64,000 nucleotides of DNA from Dugong dugon (GCA_030035585.1 CM057482.1:59338828-59402827); one strand, 5' to 3'; shown: positions 34,157 to 47,775, numbered from the stretch's first letter. The notes: generated from the letters alone by a model not told the origin. Translations and numbers: made by a program.

Positions 34157-35290
34157 GTGCGGCCTCCGCCTCTTTCCAACGGGCCATGGTTGCTCAGCCA
34201 GAGAGACACTAGGTCACTGCTGCCACCAGCCAGCTCCTTCAGTGCTATTTTCCTGTTTTTTTTTTTTTTGTTGTTGTTGTTTTTCTTCTTCTGTTTCTTC
34301 TCTCTCTTTCCAGTCCTTCCTTTATTTCTCCCATCTACCCAGCCCCATGAGCTGCCTCCAACTTCCTGGCAGGCTGTACTGAACTGCTCAGCTGGAGAGC
34401 CTCTGGTACACGGCCTCCCCAGGTCTGTGCCGCCCCCACAGGGTAGCTCCCTCAGCACCATATTTTTTATTTTTCTTTATCTTTCCCCTTCTCCTTTTCC
34501 TTCTCCCTCCCACCTAGGCCCTGTGCTGCCTTTACCCCTTCATGACAGACCGTACTGTGTCACTCAGCAAGAGAGACATTGGCTCACTGTCACCTCAGTT
34601 CAGCCCCGCCCCAACAAGCAACTCCCCCAAAACCATATTTTTGTTATAGTTGTTTTTATTTTATCTTATTATTTATTTATTTTTATTTGGTGATTTCTTC
34701 TCTCTCTTTCCCCTCTTTCCTTTCCTCTCACCACCCCCCAACCTAGCCCCATGTGCCACCTGCGCTGCTTCTTGAAAGGCTGAGCCACACCACTCAGCTG
34801 GAGAGCCACCAGCACATGGCCTCGCCGGGTCTGCCCTGCCCCCACCAGCCAAATCCTACAGCACCATCAGTTTACTTACTTTATTTTTCATTTTATTTAT
34901 ATTTATTTTTTAATAATTTATTGAGGTGAAATTCACATAACATAACAACAATTTTAAAGTGAACAATTCCATAGCATTTAGTATATTCACAATGTTGTGC
35001 AACTAGCACCTCTATTTACTTTTTTTATTTTTATTTTTTAATTTCATTTTTTGCCTTTTTTTATTTATTTATTTATTTATTTTTTGCTTTTGATTCATTC
35101 TCTTCTCTCTCTTCATTAACCCATTAGTTAGCTCTGTACATCACATCCTCTCCTTTCCCTCCTGCCAATCTGCACCTTGCACTTGACTGCCATGCCCCCA
35201 AGTGGTACCAATGCCATCCCTTGGACCTCACCCTACACTGCCCACCAGCCCTGCCCTGTAACACCCAGTTCATGTAGTAAACTTCCCATC
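34157..35290 (+). repeat. Tandem monomers in L1-C 5'UTR
   Basis: Degenerate units with the order CAGCCCCATG..CTGCC, a CACTCAGCTGGAGAGCC-like segment, GCCCCCACCAGCC, a CAGCACCAT end and a T-rich spacer. Units start near 34157, 34339, 34516 and 34743; a more decayed one may lie at 35126-35270. Confidence 0.65.
34905..35000. mobile_element. Possible ancient L1 fragment
   Basis: AATAATTTATTGAGGTGAAA through TTCACAATGTTGTGCAACTA resembles a widespread old mammalian L1-derived sequence. It lies within the L1-C 5'UTR repeats; the assignment is by memory only. Confidence 0.35.
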
Positions 35291-35566
35291 CTCACCCCTC
35301 CACCCTCATTGGATCTGCCCTACTGCACCATAGCTGAGTGACTGGACCTGCCCACCTGGACAAGGTGGTGAGAAGTAACATGCCCACAGGCGAGCAACCA
35401 ATAAAACACACTCAGCCCATCTACCCAGATGTAACCAAATAAAACAAAAAACCAGGATGAAACAATTAAATCTACAATCAATCAATAAATGAAGAAAATA
35501 ATTCCTGAATGCCCTGGAGACAGCAGACAATATCAAAAAATACTAAAAAAAAAAAAAAAGGAGAGG

Positions 35567-36579
35567 ATGGCTCCAGAAAGTGACCAAAATAAAACACCAG
35601 ATGACCTTCTGCTAGAAGAAAAGGCACTGGAGCTACCTGATAGGGAATTTTAACTCCAATATTCAGGGTTCTCCAACAGATGAAGGAAAATGCAGAAAAA
35701 ATAGACAAAATCATGGAAAATATGAACAAAATCATGGAAAATAAAGACAAAATCATAGAGAAGGAACATAACCAATGGAAAAATTCAAGAAAATAATACA
35801 GTAACAAAATGTCAACATAAATAAACAAATAGAAATCATACAAAAACATGCAATTAGAAACCCAAAAGATAAACAACAAGAATTCAGAAATGAATAGTGC
35901 AATAGAAGGTTTTAAGAGCAAATTTGAAACAATAGAAGACAGGATCAGTGAAACTGAAGACAAATCCTTGGATACGACTTAATTTGAGGAAAAATCAGAA
36001 AAAAAGAATGAAGAAACCCTCAGACCGATGTGGGATACAATCAGAAGCAAAAATTTGCATGTGATCAGAGTTCCAGAACAGGGGGAGAAAATGGAAAACA
36101 CAGAAAGGATCACTGAAGATTTGTTGACAGAAAACTTCCCTAAAATCATGAAAGACAAAAAATCGACTATCCAAGAAGCTCAACGAGCCCCATATAGGAT
36201 AGACCCCTAAAGAAAAACAGCAAGACATATCATAATCACACTCCATAAAACCAAAGACAAAGAAAGAATCCTGACAGCAGCTCAAGAAAAACAAAAAGTC
36301 ACATACAAAGAGGAAACAATAAGACTAAGCTCTGATCACTTGGCATAAACCACCCAGGCAAGAAGGCAATAGGACTACATATATAAAATCTTGAAAGGAA
36401 AAAGCTATCAACCAAGAATAATATATCCTGCAAAACTCTCACTTAACTATGGTGGCAAAATTAGGACATTTCCAGATAAACAGAAATTAAGGGAATACAT
36501 AAAAACCAATCCAAAATTACAAGTATTATTAAAGGGAGTCTCTCGCTTAGAGAACCAACCACATCAGCCAACATCCTGA
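35567..36579 (+). pseudogene. L1-C ORF1 remnant
   Basis: Starts ATGGCTCCAGAAAGTGACC and ends at a stop after NQPHQPTS. Central part at 36028-36210 reads RVPEQGEKMENTERITEDLL, then AENFP-type sequence and IQEAQRAPYRIDP; C-terminal part at 36391-36579 reads YPAKLSLNYGGKIRTFPDKQ. N-terminal A-rich heptad-like sequence would be the coiled coil. Broken by stops and shifts. Confidence 0.82.
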
Positions 36580-37008
36580 ATCTAGCACATAAGATGGCAT
36601 CAGCCAGTTAGCAAAGCACATAATGAATTCTCAAGGATAAAACAAAACAAAAAATTTACAAAAGGGAACCAGAGACATTAATCTGTAAATTACAACAACA
36701 TCAAAAAAATAAAAGAGGGAATAAACTGTGTAGGTATAGAATTTTCAAATGGAGAGGAAGTCAAGGTGTTATCAAGTAACAAAAGAATGGTTTAAACCTA
36801 GGAAGATAGGGACAAATTTCAAGGTAAACACAAAGAAAGTTAACAAGCCCACTCATCAAACTGAAAAAGAAAAAAATAAAGTCTCAGCAAAAATCTACAA
36901 AAACAAAAGAAATGAAAAAAAATCCACAAACAAAAGGAATTCAGCACAAGAGAGTAAAAGAAACTAAGAAATCATTAGTACCACAAAAAAAAAAAAAAGC
37001 AATATAAA

Positions 37009-40000
37009 ATGACGGCAGTAAACACACCTGTCAATAATCACAATGAATGTAAATGTCTTAAATGAACCCATAAAGAGACAGAGAGTGACAAACTGGATTT
37101 AAAAAAAGGATCCATCAATATGCTGTCTACAAGAGACACACCTTAGAAAAAAAGACATAAATTCGTTAAAAATCAAAGGAAGGAAAATATATATATCAAG
37201 TAAACAACTATCAAAAAAGAGCAGGAGTGGAAATACTAATCTCAGATAAAACAGACTTTAAAACAAAATCCACCATAAAAGACAAAGAAGGGCAATATAT
37301 AACGATTAAAAGGACAATATGCCATGAAGACATAACCATAACAAATATCTATGTACCCAATAACAGGTCTCCAAAATACATAAAACAAACTCTAACAGCA
37401 CTGAAAAGAGAAAATGATAGTTCTGCAATAATAGTAGAATACTTCAACACACGACTGTTACTAAAGGCCAGAACATCTAGAAAGAAACTCAACAAAAATA
37501 CAAAACAAATAAAGGCCACAATCAACCAACTTGACCTCATAAACATATATAAAACACTCCACCCAACAGTTGAAAAGCACAAATTCTTTTCCAGTACACA
37601 TGGAATGTTCTCCAGAATAGACCACATCTTAGGCCACAAAGTAACCCTCAAAAAAATCCAAAACATTGAGATAATACAAAGAATCTCCTCTGATCACAAT
37701 ATCATCAAAGTAGGAATTAATAACAGGAACAGCAGAGGAAAAAATCAAATACATAGAAACGGAATAACATCCTGCTTAAAAACTACTGGGTAATAGAAGA
37801 AATCAAAAATGGAATCAAAAAATTGCTTGAATCAAACAAGAATGAAAACACGTCATACCAAAACCTTTGGGACACAGCAGAGGCATGCTTAGAGGTCAAT
37901 TTTTATAGCAATAGATGCACACATCAAAAAAGAAGAAAAGAACAAAGTCAAAATATTAGCTACACAACTCAAACAAATAGAAAGAGAACAGCAAAAGAAG
38001 CCCACAACCACCAGAAGAGAGGAAATAATAAAGATCAGAGCAGAAATAAATGAAATAGAGAATACAAAAACAACAGAATCAACAAAACCAAAAGTTGCTT
38101 CTTAGAAAGAATCAACAAAATAGACAAACCATTGGCCAAAGTGACAAAAGAAAAACAGAAAAGGATGCAAATAACACAAATAAGAAATGTAATGAGGGTC
38201 ATTACAACAGACCCAACAGAAATAAGAAGGATCATAACAGAGCACTATGAAAAACTATACTCAAACAAATTTGAAAACCTAGAGGACATGAACAAATTTT
38301 TAGAAACACACTACCTACTCAAACTACAACAAAGTGATGTTGAAAATCTGAACAGACCCATAAAAAGAGAAGAGATTGAAAAGGTAATAGAAACAACTCT
38401 TAACAAAAAAAAGCCCTGGTTCAGATGGCTTCACTGGAGAATTCTGCAAAACATTCAGGGAAGAGCTTCTACCAGTACTACTCAAGCTATTTCAGAGCAT
38501 AGAAAAGGAAGCAACACTTCCCAATTCATTCTATGAAGCCAGCATAACACTCACACCAAAACCAGGCAAAGACACCACAAAAAAAGAAAATTACAGACCA
38601 ATATCTCTCATGAATATAGAAGCAAAAATTCTCAACAAAATTCTAGTCAATAGAATTCATCATCATATCAAAAACATAATACACCACAACCAAGTAGGAT
38701 TAATACCAGCTACACAAGGATGGTTCAACATTAGAAAATCAATCAACGTAATCCACCACATAAATAAAAGGAAAGAAAAGAATCACATGATCATCTCAAT
38801 TGACACAGAAAAGGCATTTGACAATTCCAACACCCATTCCTGATAAAAACTCTCAATAAAATAGGTATAGAAGGGAAATTTCTCAACATAATAAAGGGCA
38901 TCTATGCAAAACCAATGGCCAACATCATTCTTAATGGAGAGAGGCTGAAAACATTCCCCTTGAGAACAAGAAAAGAGAAGGATGCCCTTTATAATCACTC
39001 CTATTTAACATTGTGCTGGAAGTTCTAGCTAAAGCAATAAGTCAAGAAAAAGAAATAAAGGGCATCCAAATTGGTAATGAAGAAGTTAAACTGTCCCTGA
39101 TTGTGGATGATATGATACTATACATAGAAAACTCTAAAGACTCCACGAGAAATCTACTGGAACTAATAGAAAGATTCAGCAGAGTAGCAGAATACAAGAT
39201 AAACACGCAAAAATCACTTGGATTCCTATGCACCAATAAAGAGAGCAATGAAAAGGATATCAGGAAAACAATACCATTTATAACAGCCCCTAAAAAAATA
39301 GGAATAAATCTAACCAGCGATGTAAAAGACCAATATAGAGAAAACTACAAAACACTACTGCGAGAAACCCAAAGGGATCTACATAAATGGAAAAACATAC
39401 CATGCTCATGGACAGGTAGACTCAATATTGTGAAAATGACAATTCTACCCAAAGCAATTTACAAATACAATGCAATCCCAATCCAGATACCAACAACATT
39501 CTTCAGAGATGGAAAAGCTAATCATTAACTTTATATGGAAAGGGAAGAAGCCCCGAATAAGTAAAGCACTACAGAAGAAGAAGAATAAAGTTGGAGGACT
39601 CACACTACCTGACCTCACAACCTACTATACACTGGTACAACGACAGATACATTGACCAATGGAACAGAATTAAGAACCCAGATGTAAATCCATCCACCTA
39701 CAGTCACCTGATCTTCGACAAGGGCCCAAAGTCCATCAAATGGGGCAAAGACAGTCTTTTTAACAAATGGTGCTGGCAAGACTGGATATCCATCTGCAAA
39801 AAAATGAAACAGGACCCATACCTCACGGCATATACAAAAACTAATTCAAAATGGATCAAAGACCTAAATATAAAGCCAAAAACTATAAAGTTCACAGAAG
39901 AAAAAATAGGACCAATGCTACAGCCCCAACACATGGCATTAACAGGATACAAACCATAACCATCAACACAAAAACCCCAGGAGATTAGCTAGTTAACTGG

Positions 40001-40819
40001 GATCTTCTAAAAATCAAACACCTATGCTCTTCAAAAGACTTCACCAAAAGAGTAAAAAGAGAAACTACAGACTGGGAAAAAAATTTTGGACAGTACAAGT
40101 CAGACAAAGGTCTAATCTCCATAATCTACAAGAAAATCCAACACCTCTACAACAAAAAGACAAATAATCCTATTTAAAAAATGGGCAAAGGAAATGAACA
40201 GACACTTCACCAAAGAAGACAGTCAAGCAGCCAACAGATACATGAGGAAATGCTCGCGATCACTAGCCATTAGAGAAATGCAAATTAAAACCACAATGAG
40301 ATACTATCTTACCCCGACATTACTGGCACGAATCAAAAACACTGGAAATAACAAATGTTGGAGGGGCTGTAGGGAGATCGGAGCTCTTATGCACTGCTGA
40401 TGGGAATGCAAAATGATACAACCATTTTAGAAAATGATATGGCATTTCCTTAGAAAGCTAGTAATAGAAATACCATATGATCCAGCAATCCCACTCCTAG
40501 GAATATATCCTAGAGAAATAAGAGTCGTCACGTGAATAGACATATGCACACCTATGTTCATGGCCGCATTGTTCACAATAGCAAAAAGTTGGAAACAACC
40601 TAGATGCCCATCAACAGATGAATGGATAAACTATGGTACATATACACAACGGAGTACTATGCAACAAGAAAGAACAATGATGAATTTGTGAAGCATCTCA
40701 TAACATGGATGAAACTGGAGGACATTATGCTGAGTGAAATAAGTCAATCACAAAAGGACAAATATTGTATGAGACCTCTATTGCAAAAACCCAGGAAAAA
40801 CTTTACACACAAAAAGTAA
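37009..40819 (+). pseudogene. L1-C ORF2 remnant
   Basis: Endonuclease readable at 37227-37793 with catalytic SDH at 37689-37697 and RIDHILGHK. RT at 39013-39528, where the palm motif reads IVDD instead of FADD (39100-39111), which is likely inactivating. The cysteine-rich C-terminal region is in 40194-40819. Frameshifts and stops throughout. Confidence 0.88.
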
Positions 40820-41712
40820 CAATCTTTGTTGGTTACCAGGGATAGGCTGGATGGGGGGGAAATACTAAATAGGCAATTGTTAAGTGGTATCTTTGGTGAA
40901 GGGTAAGACAGTACACAATACTGGGGAAACCAGCACAACTTGTACAAGGAAAGGTCATAGAAGCTCCCTAGACACATCCAAACTCCCTGAGAGACTGAAT
41001 TGCTGGGCAGAGGGCTATGGGGACCATGGTCTCGGGAAACATCTAGCTCAATTGGTATAACACAGTTCATAAAGACAATGTTCTACATTCTACTTTGGTG
41101 AGTATCGTCTGGGTTCTTAAAAGCCTGTGAGCAGCCATCTGAGATACTCCACTGCTCTCATCCCTTCGGGAGCAATGAAGAGAACAGGATACAAGGAAAA
41201 GATTAGTCCAAAGGACTAATGGTCCACAGCTACCAAGGCCTCCACCGGACTGAGTCCAGTACAGCTAGATGGTGCCTGGCTACCACCACTGACTGCTCTG
41301 ACCAGGAGCACAACAGAGGGTTCTGGACAGAGCTGGAGAAGGATGTAGAAAATAATTCTAACTCACAAAAAAAAAAGACCAGATTTACTGGCCTAAAGGA
41401 GACTGGAGAAACCCCAAGAGTATGGCCCCCAGACACACTTTTAGCTCAGTGGTGAGGTTATCTCCGAGGTTCACCGTTCAGCCTGGGAGTGGACAGTCCC
41501 GTGAAACCAAATGGGACTAATGAGGCACAGCAGTCCAGGGACAAGAACTAGAAGGCAGAAGAGGACAGGAAACCTGGTGATAGGGAACCCAAGGTTGAGT
41601 AAGGACAGTGTTGATGTGTTGTGAAGTCGTTAACCATTGTCATAGGGCAACATGTGTACTGTTTAATGAGAAACTATTTTCTTTTGTAAACCTTCTTCTA
41701 AAGTGAGAATAG

Positions 41713-41965
41713 CAGCACAACTGGCAGAGTGTAGTCGCTGTCTCTGAACTGTGCATGTAGAAATTTTTGAAATGGAGTGTCTTTGGCTTTGTATATTTTC
41801 ACCAAAAAAAAAAAAAAAAGATTGAGAAGGGAGAGGGTTGACATGTCGTGGAGTTGTTAACCAATGTCATAAAATAATATGTGTACTACTGTTTAATGAG
41901 AAACTATTTGTTGTGTAAACCTTCACCTGAAGTACAAGAAAAAATTTAAAAAATTAAAAAAAAAA
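41713..41965 (+). mobile_element. Composite of L1-related 3' tails
   Basis: 41713-41819 resembles the tail of the 61.9-62.9-kb element (CTGAACTGTGCATGTAGAAA) and ends in an A run. 41830-41965 repeats the last 130 bp of an L1-C-type 3'UTR (GTTGACATGTCGTGGAGTTG). These look like short 5'-truncated insertions stacked at one site. Confidence 0.6.
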
Positions 41966-44143
41966 CCTTATCATTAACTTTATATGCAAAGGGAAGAAGC
42001 CCCGAATAAGTATAGCACTACTGAAGGAGAAGAATAAAGTAGGAGGACTCCCACTACCTGACCTCAGAACCTACTATACAGCTACAGTAGTCAAAACAGT
42101 CTGGTACTGGTATGACAGACACATTGACCAATGGAACAGAGTTGAGAACCCAGATGTAAATCCGTCCACCTACGGTCACCTGATCTTCGACAAGGACCCA
42201 AAGTCCATCAAATGGGGAAAAGAGAGTCTTTTTAACAAATGGTGCTGGCAAAACTGGATGTTCATCTGCAAAAACATGAAACAGTACCCATACTTCACAC
42301 CATACCCAAAAATTAATTCAAAATGGATCAAAGACCTAAATATAAAACCAAAAACTATCAAGATCATGGAAGAAAAAATAGGGTCAATACCCTAATACAC
42401 GGCATTAACAGAATATAAACCTTAACTATCTATACACAAACACCAGAAGATAAGCTAGGTAACTGGGATCTTCTAAAAATTAAGCACTTATGCTTATCAA
42501 AACACTTCACCAAAAGAGTACAAAGAGAACCTACAGACTGAGAAAAAATTTTTGGCTATGACAAATCCGACAAAGGTGTAATCTCTAAAATCTACAGAAA
42601 AATCCAATACCTCTACAACAAAAAGACAAATAATCCAATTTAAAAATGGGCAAAGGAAATGAACAGACAATTCACCAAAGAAGCCATTAAAGTGGCTAAC
42701 AGATACCTGAGGATGTGCTCATGATAACTAGCCATTAGAGAAATGCAAATCAAAACCACAATGATATACCGTCTCACCCCGACGTTACTAGCATGAATCA
42801 AAAAAATTAAATCGTTGGAGAGGTTGTGAGGAGATTTGAACCTTTATGCACTGCTGGTGGAAATGCAAAATGGTATAACTGTTTTGGAAAATGATATGGC
42901 ACTTCCTTAAAAAGCTAGAAATAGGAATACCATATGACCCAGCAATCCCACTCCTAGGAATATATCCTAGAGAAATAAGAGTTGTCACACGAATAAACAT
43001 ATGCACACCCATGTTCATTGCAGCATTATTCACAGCAGCAAAAAGATGGAAACAACCTAAGTGCCCATCAACAGTTGAATGGATAAACAAACTATGGTAC
43101 ATACACACAATAGTAATGCAACAATAAAGAACAATGATGAATCTGCCAAGCATATCACAACATGAATAAATCTGGAGGGCATTATGCTGAGTGAAATAAG
43201 TCAATCACAAAAGGACAAATATTGTATGAGACCACTACTATAAAAACTCGTGAAAAGGTTTACACACAAAAAAGAAACAATCTTTGATGGTTTCGAGGCA
43301 GGGTAGGGGTCGGGGGAAAAAATACTAAATAGACAATAGATAAGTGGTAACTTTGGTGAAGGGTAAGACAGTACACAATACTGGGGAAGCCAGCACAACT
43401 TGCTCAGGGTAAGGTCATGGAATCTCCATGGACAATTCCAAACTCCCTTAGGGACTGAATTACTGGGCTGAGGGTTTTGGGGACCATGGCCTCAAGGAAC
43501 ATCTAGCTCAACTGACATAATATAGTTTATAAAGAATATGTTCTACATTCTACTTTGATGAGTAGTGTCTGGGGTCTTAAAAGCTTGTGAGCGGCTATCT
43601 AAGAAACTCCACTTGTCTCACCTCATCAGGACCAAGGAAGAATGAAGAAAACTCAAGACACAAGGGAAAGATTAGTCCAAAGGACCAATGGACCACAGCT
43701 ACCACAGCCTCCATCAGACTGAGTCTAGCACAACTAGATTGTGCCCAGCCACCACCACCGACGGCTCTGACAGAGATCACAAAATGCTAACTCTCTCACA
43801 CACACACACACACAAAAGACCAGACTTACTGGTCTGACAGAGATTGTGGAAACCCCCAGATTATATCCCCCTGACACCCTTATAGCTCAGTACTGATGTC
43901 ACTCCTGAGGTTCCCTCTTCGGCCGAAGATTAGACAGGTTCCTAAAACAACATGAGACTAAATGGGCACACCAGCCCAGGGGCAAGGACAAGAAGACAGG
44001 AGGAGACAGGAAAGCTGGTAATGGAATGTGTTGACATTCGTGGCATTGGCAATCAATATCACAAAATAATATGTGTATTAATCGTTTAATGAAAATTAGT
44101 TTGTTCTGTAAACCTTTAAAGTACATTAAAAAAAAAAAAAAAG
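41966..44143 (+). mobile_element. 5'-truncated L1 (L1-E)
   Basis: Begins late in ORF2 (AACTTTATATGCAAAGGGAA, equivalent to 39.52 kb in L1-C), passes the ORF2 stop near 43245 and a 3'UTR with a (CA)n run at 43797-43814, and ends in an A15 tail at about 44129-44143. Same subfamily as L1-C. Confidence 0.88.
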
Positions 44144-45463
44144 AATGACTTGGAAGTGACAATTCCCGTGAAGGAACTAAGGCTCTAAAGCATGGTGACC
44201 AAAATTTCTTAGGCCATAATCTGGAATAACCAGGATTGCTAGGAACCTCTGATCTGAGGACCAGGGTTGGAAGTTCTCCTTGATTACTTCACTCGTATGT
44301 GACCTGGTGCTAAGAACCACTTGTGACGCATTCTCATTCACAAAATGACCTGGGACCCAGAACTCTGAAGCCCAGGACAGTCGTTTTATTTTCATACCAT
44401 AAGAAAGTGAACAACTGATTTGCTTATTCAAGAAACTCTTTTTAAAATTAGGTATATTACAGCTTTTGAACTTAACATAACCCTAACCCTTGCTTATTTT
44501 GAAATAAATGGACAGTTTAAGGCATCCATGAATATAAGCTCCGGCAAGTGTTTTACTTAAAATCAATGAAAAGCCTCTAAGAAAACTTGACATTCGTGGG
44601 AAGGGAGTAGAACTGTAGGTAGTAGAGTAGAACCCGTTTTTTGTACTTCCCTCATCTGGTTTTCCCAGGGACACAGGCCATGATTGTCCAGTGAACAGAC
44701 TCTTGGATTCTGTTAGTGCAGCACCAAGTGAACAGTCGAGGGGTGAGGGCACCCCTGAGAGGGTGGGTGAGGCCGATATGCCAGCGGGACAGGAGGTTCC
44801 AGCCACAGGGCAGGTCTGACACTCCAGAGGCCCATTGCCAAAACCAAACTAGAACTCAAATAAATTGCAACAAATATGCTTGTGCATTATTAGGCTTCCT
44901 GGAAACTAAGAAAAATCTCCAAGATTGGAAAATAAGCAGGAAACCATACATAATTAGCAGGGAAATGGAGCCGGGAAAGGGGGAGGGTTGCCTGAGGCCA
45001 AATGCCCCCTCCCAGGCTGCCCTAAGGATGCTGAGCCTAGTGTCCACGATAGTGAGCTTGTAGGAGGAGCAATGAGCCAGAGACTCCAGAAAGAGCCAGG
45101 GACCTTCAAGGATAGCCAAAGTGGTTCCACATGGTAGCACTCCCTTTTCTCACCCAGCTCCTGGAAAAGCAAACACAGGCCCTCTCTGTGTTTTACATGC
45201 CAGGAAAAAATTCAAAATGACAGAAGAATAAAAAGTAAAGGAGAGTGGGTAAGAGATACAAAGGGTATACTAAGGAATACTAATATAATTGAAGTCCAAG
45301 AAGTATAAGAAAGAGAGGATTGATCCAAAAAAAATATTTAAAGTAATAATGTCTGAGAATTTTCTAAACGTGTTGAAAAGGCACCAAGCAAAAGAGTCAA
45401 GAGGCTTTGTGTCCACCATTAAGCTATAGTTTTTATCTCCAAACCTAGCCTCTATACTCTGCT
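44144..45463. other. OCA2 intron 2, unique island
   Basis: Single-copy-looking sequence between L1 elements. No OCA2 exon 2 sequence was found. Open frames such as 44806-44483 (minus) lack features. A short telomere-like CCCTAACCCT at 44480-44489 is too short to matter. Confidence 0.5.
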
Positions 45464-45664
45464 TGCGGAGCGCTGGTGGCACAGTGGTTAAGCATACAGC
45501 TGCTAACCATAAGGTTGGCAGTTCAAACTCACCAGCTGCTTCATGGCAGAAAGGTATGGCAATCTGCTTCCATAAAGATTTACAGCCTTGGAAACCCTAT
45601 GGGGCAGTTCTATTCTGTCCTATAGGGTCACTATGAGTCAGAATCGACTCAGTGGCAGCAGGTT
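45464..45664 (+). mobile_element. AfroSINE, longer type, perfect target duplication
   Basis: Plus-oriented SINE with tRNA-like head (GGTGGCACAGTGGTTAAG), internal TTCCATAAAGATTTACAGCC and RTE-like tail. Flanks TATACTCTGCT at 45453-45463 and 45665-45675 are identical. Confidence 0.95.
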
Positions 45665-45675
45665 TATACTCTGCT

Positions 45676-46344
45676 CTGTGACACAAAGCTACAACTCTGC
45701 AAACCCCATTTCTCATCAAGCAGCTGGCTTCCTGCTGGGTTCTATCAATAGGAGGCACTAGAACGAGAATGGAAAGCCAGAGGGAGGAAGAGAGTTTTGC
45801 TCCTTCCTGCTTTCCTTGCTGTTCTTGTTAGCATCACTCCGGTGAATGACTCTTTTCTTCACAGCTGGTTCCAGTTCTCAGATGCTTTTCCATATCACAG
45901 AACTACCCTTCTGACATTCCTTCAGAGGTACAGCATCTTCTTCTCAGATATCAGTACCAGTTGGGCAGTGCCCTCTCCTTAGAGGTTAGTGTCCCATTTT
46001 CAATGGGTCTCTCTCACAACTCCTAAAATACCAGCACCATCCAGGCAATATTTCCTCGTCAGAGTTCTGGGACCCAGCCCTGAGCAGCTCCTCCTCGGAG
46101 CCTCTAGTTCCTTATAACCCCAATCTCTTCCCTTTGTTTCCCATCCCTACGATGGTAGCTGTTGCCTGAAGTTACTATATCTACATTATTTAGTGTACCC
46201 ATTTTCCTTTTAAGTCCTTTAATACCTCTAACCAATTTCCTATATTAAAGTCTCTCTTAAAATAACTAATCCTGACTTACACACGCTTCAAAACTCAAGA
46301 CAAATAATTGACAAAGAAAAATATACATGATACCAACATACAAT
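45676..46344. other. OCA2 intron 2, unassigned sequence
   Basis: About 670 bp with no recognised element, ending at the target site of L1-F. Confidence 0.5.
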
Positions 46345-46360
46345 AAAAGCTCAGAAAACT

Positions 46361-47775
46361 GAGAGGTGGGGCCAAGATGGTGAAGTACTCAGATGTTTCC
46401 TGTGGTCCCTCTTACAACAAAGACCTGAAAAAACAAGTGAATCAATTATATATGACAATCTAGGAGCTCTGAATATAAAAGGCAAAGTTGAGGAATCAGA
46501 CAGAGTGGCAGGGGAAGGGAGAGACAGTTCAGAAGCAGCAAAGAGTTGCCAGACCTGACCTGGCAGGAGCCAGAGCCCTTCAGGCCAGATCAGCTCATGT
46601 GCATGGTGAGGTAAGCAGTGGCACTCAGGAGGAGTTTTCCACATCAGAAGAGACCAGTAGCAGACAGTCTACTCGGGCAACCAGAGCCAGGGAAAAGCAG
46701 CCCTCAATTGGCAAAAGATAAGTACTTGCGTCTGGCCCACCACCTGAATCAAAAACACCCCCCTTTGGGAAAAATCTCTTTCCCATTTACCTCCCTGATC
46801 CCTGCTCTGCACTGGGTCTGGGACAGCTTCAGTGACTGTTGAGTCCATGGGCCGGAAGTAAGACTCATCACGAGTCCTGAGCCATTCTTCTGGCCTTGGA
46901 GAGGGAATAAATTAACAAATGGGAAAAAAATAATCTGTCAGCTCCCCTAAGCCAGGAACTCAGGTTAGGCACAGCTCCTTTGCCAATGCACAGATATAAG
47001 GGGTCCATGGACTTTGAATGTCTTCCACCCCTGCATAGACCTGTGTGGGCCCATTTCAACAGCATAGGCCCTCATTTCCACAGTACAACAGGGTATATAC
47101 CTGAAGTCTAACTTCAACTGTTTCAGCTGTGAAGTGGCAGGTTTGTGACATTTGACCCTGTTCTGCCCATTAAGCAGGGTCTTCACCTACCCACCTCAGG
47201 CCTGAGGACTGGTGGCTCCACATACTCCACCTAGCCACACGTGACAAGGGTCCAAGAAAAAGTGGTGCCCCCCAGTCCTTACAACCAACAGCACTGGGTG
47301 TTCATAGTCAAGCTGTAAAGCTCACCTACGCACTCTAGGGAACAGGGAGACACTTTCCTCCCAGACACTCAGGGACAGCCCTCAGCCCCCTGCCTTGCTC
47401 AGTGCATGACCCCCTACTGCAGCCAGATACCTGTGCCTACACCAATCACCCACATGAGTCTAGGACTGTATGTGACAACCTGCACCACTCACTTGGTGAA
47501 TGACTACCTAAACACCTGAGCTAAAGCCATACAAGAAAAGTAAATGGAATCCTGTGTTCACATACTTAGTAACAGATCTAACCACCTGGTGACAGGATGT
47601 TAGAGCTTCAAGGTGCCAATAATCCAACTAATTCACATGAGCAGCCTATTTGGGTATATCAAAACAAAACAAAATAAGAAGCTAGGACAAAGTAAGCAAA
47701 AATAAAATAAATAAATATAGCTTATTTATGGCTCAGAGACAACAGTCACTATGAAATCACATAAAGAGGCAGACC
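46361..47775 (+). other. L1-F 5'UTR
   Basis: 1.4 kb of non-coding sequence homologous to the L1-G 5'UTR at 48454-49872, without the tandem monomers of L1-C. Confidence 0.8.
46373..46380 (+). promoter_or_regulatory. YY1-like site at L1-F 5' end
   Basis: CAAGATGG lies 14 bp from the element start, the position and sequence of the YY1 site that sets the transcription start in human L1. In L1-G the same place reads CAACATCGCGG, so the core is lost. Functional role is inferred. Confidence 0.5.

Larger units (their letters stand above)
34150..41712 (+). mobile_element. Near full-length L1 (L1-C)
   Basis: Plus-strand L1 of about 7.5 kb with a monomeric pyrimidine-rich 5'UTR (34.15-35.56 kb), ORF1, ORF2 and 3'UTR. 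ORF2 and the 3'UTR resemble the 42.0-44.1-kb element more than L1-B, F or G, so this is a separate subfamily. It sits antisense in OCA2 intron 2. It is inactivated by many stops; the 5' limit is uncertain. Confidence 0.88.

Noticed and set aside
34157..34693. 178-codon plus-strand open frame rich in Leu, Phe and Pro
   Set aside because: Arises from the pyrimidine-rich tandem L1-C 5'UTR; low complexity, no family match.
44480..44489. Telomere-like CCCTAACCCT
   Set aside because: Fewer than two repeat units; chance occurrence.
44483..44806. Possible OCA2 exon 2 in the unique island of intron 2
   Set aside because: Peptides in all frames were compared with the remembered human exon 2 product and do not match; no suitable donor joins in phase to exon 3.
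22465..45664. Regularly recurring 150-200-bp sequences considered as a CRISPR-like array
   Set aside because: They are dispersed SINEs in both orientations with target duplications; there are no short uniform repeats with spacers.
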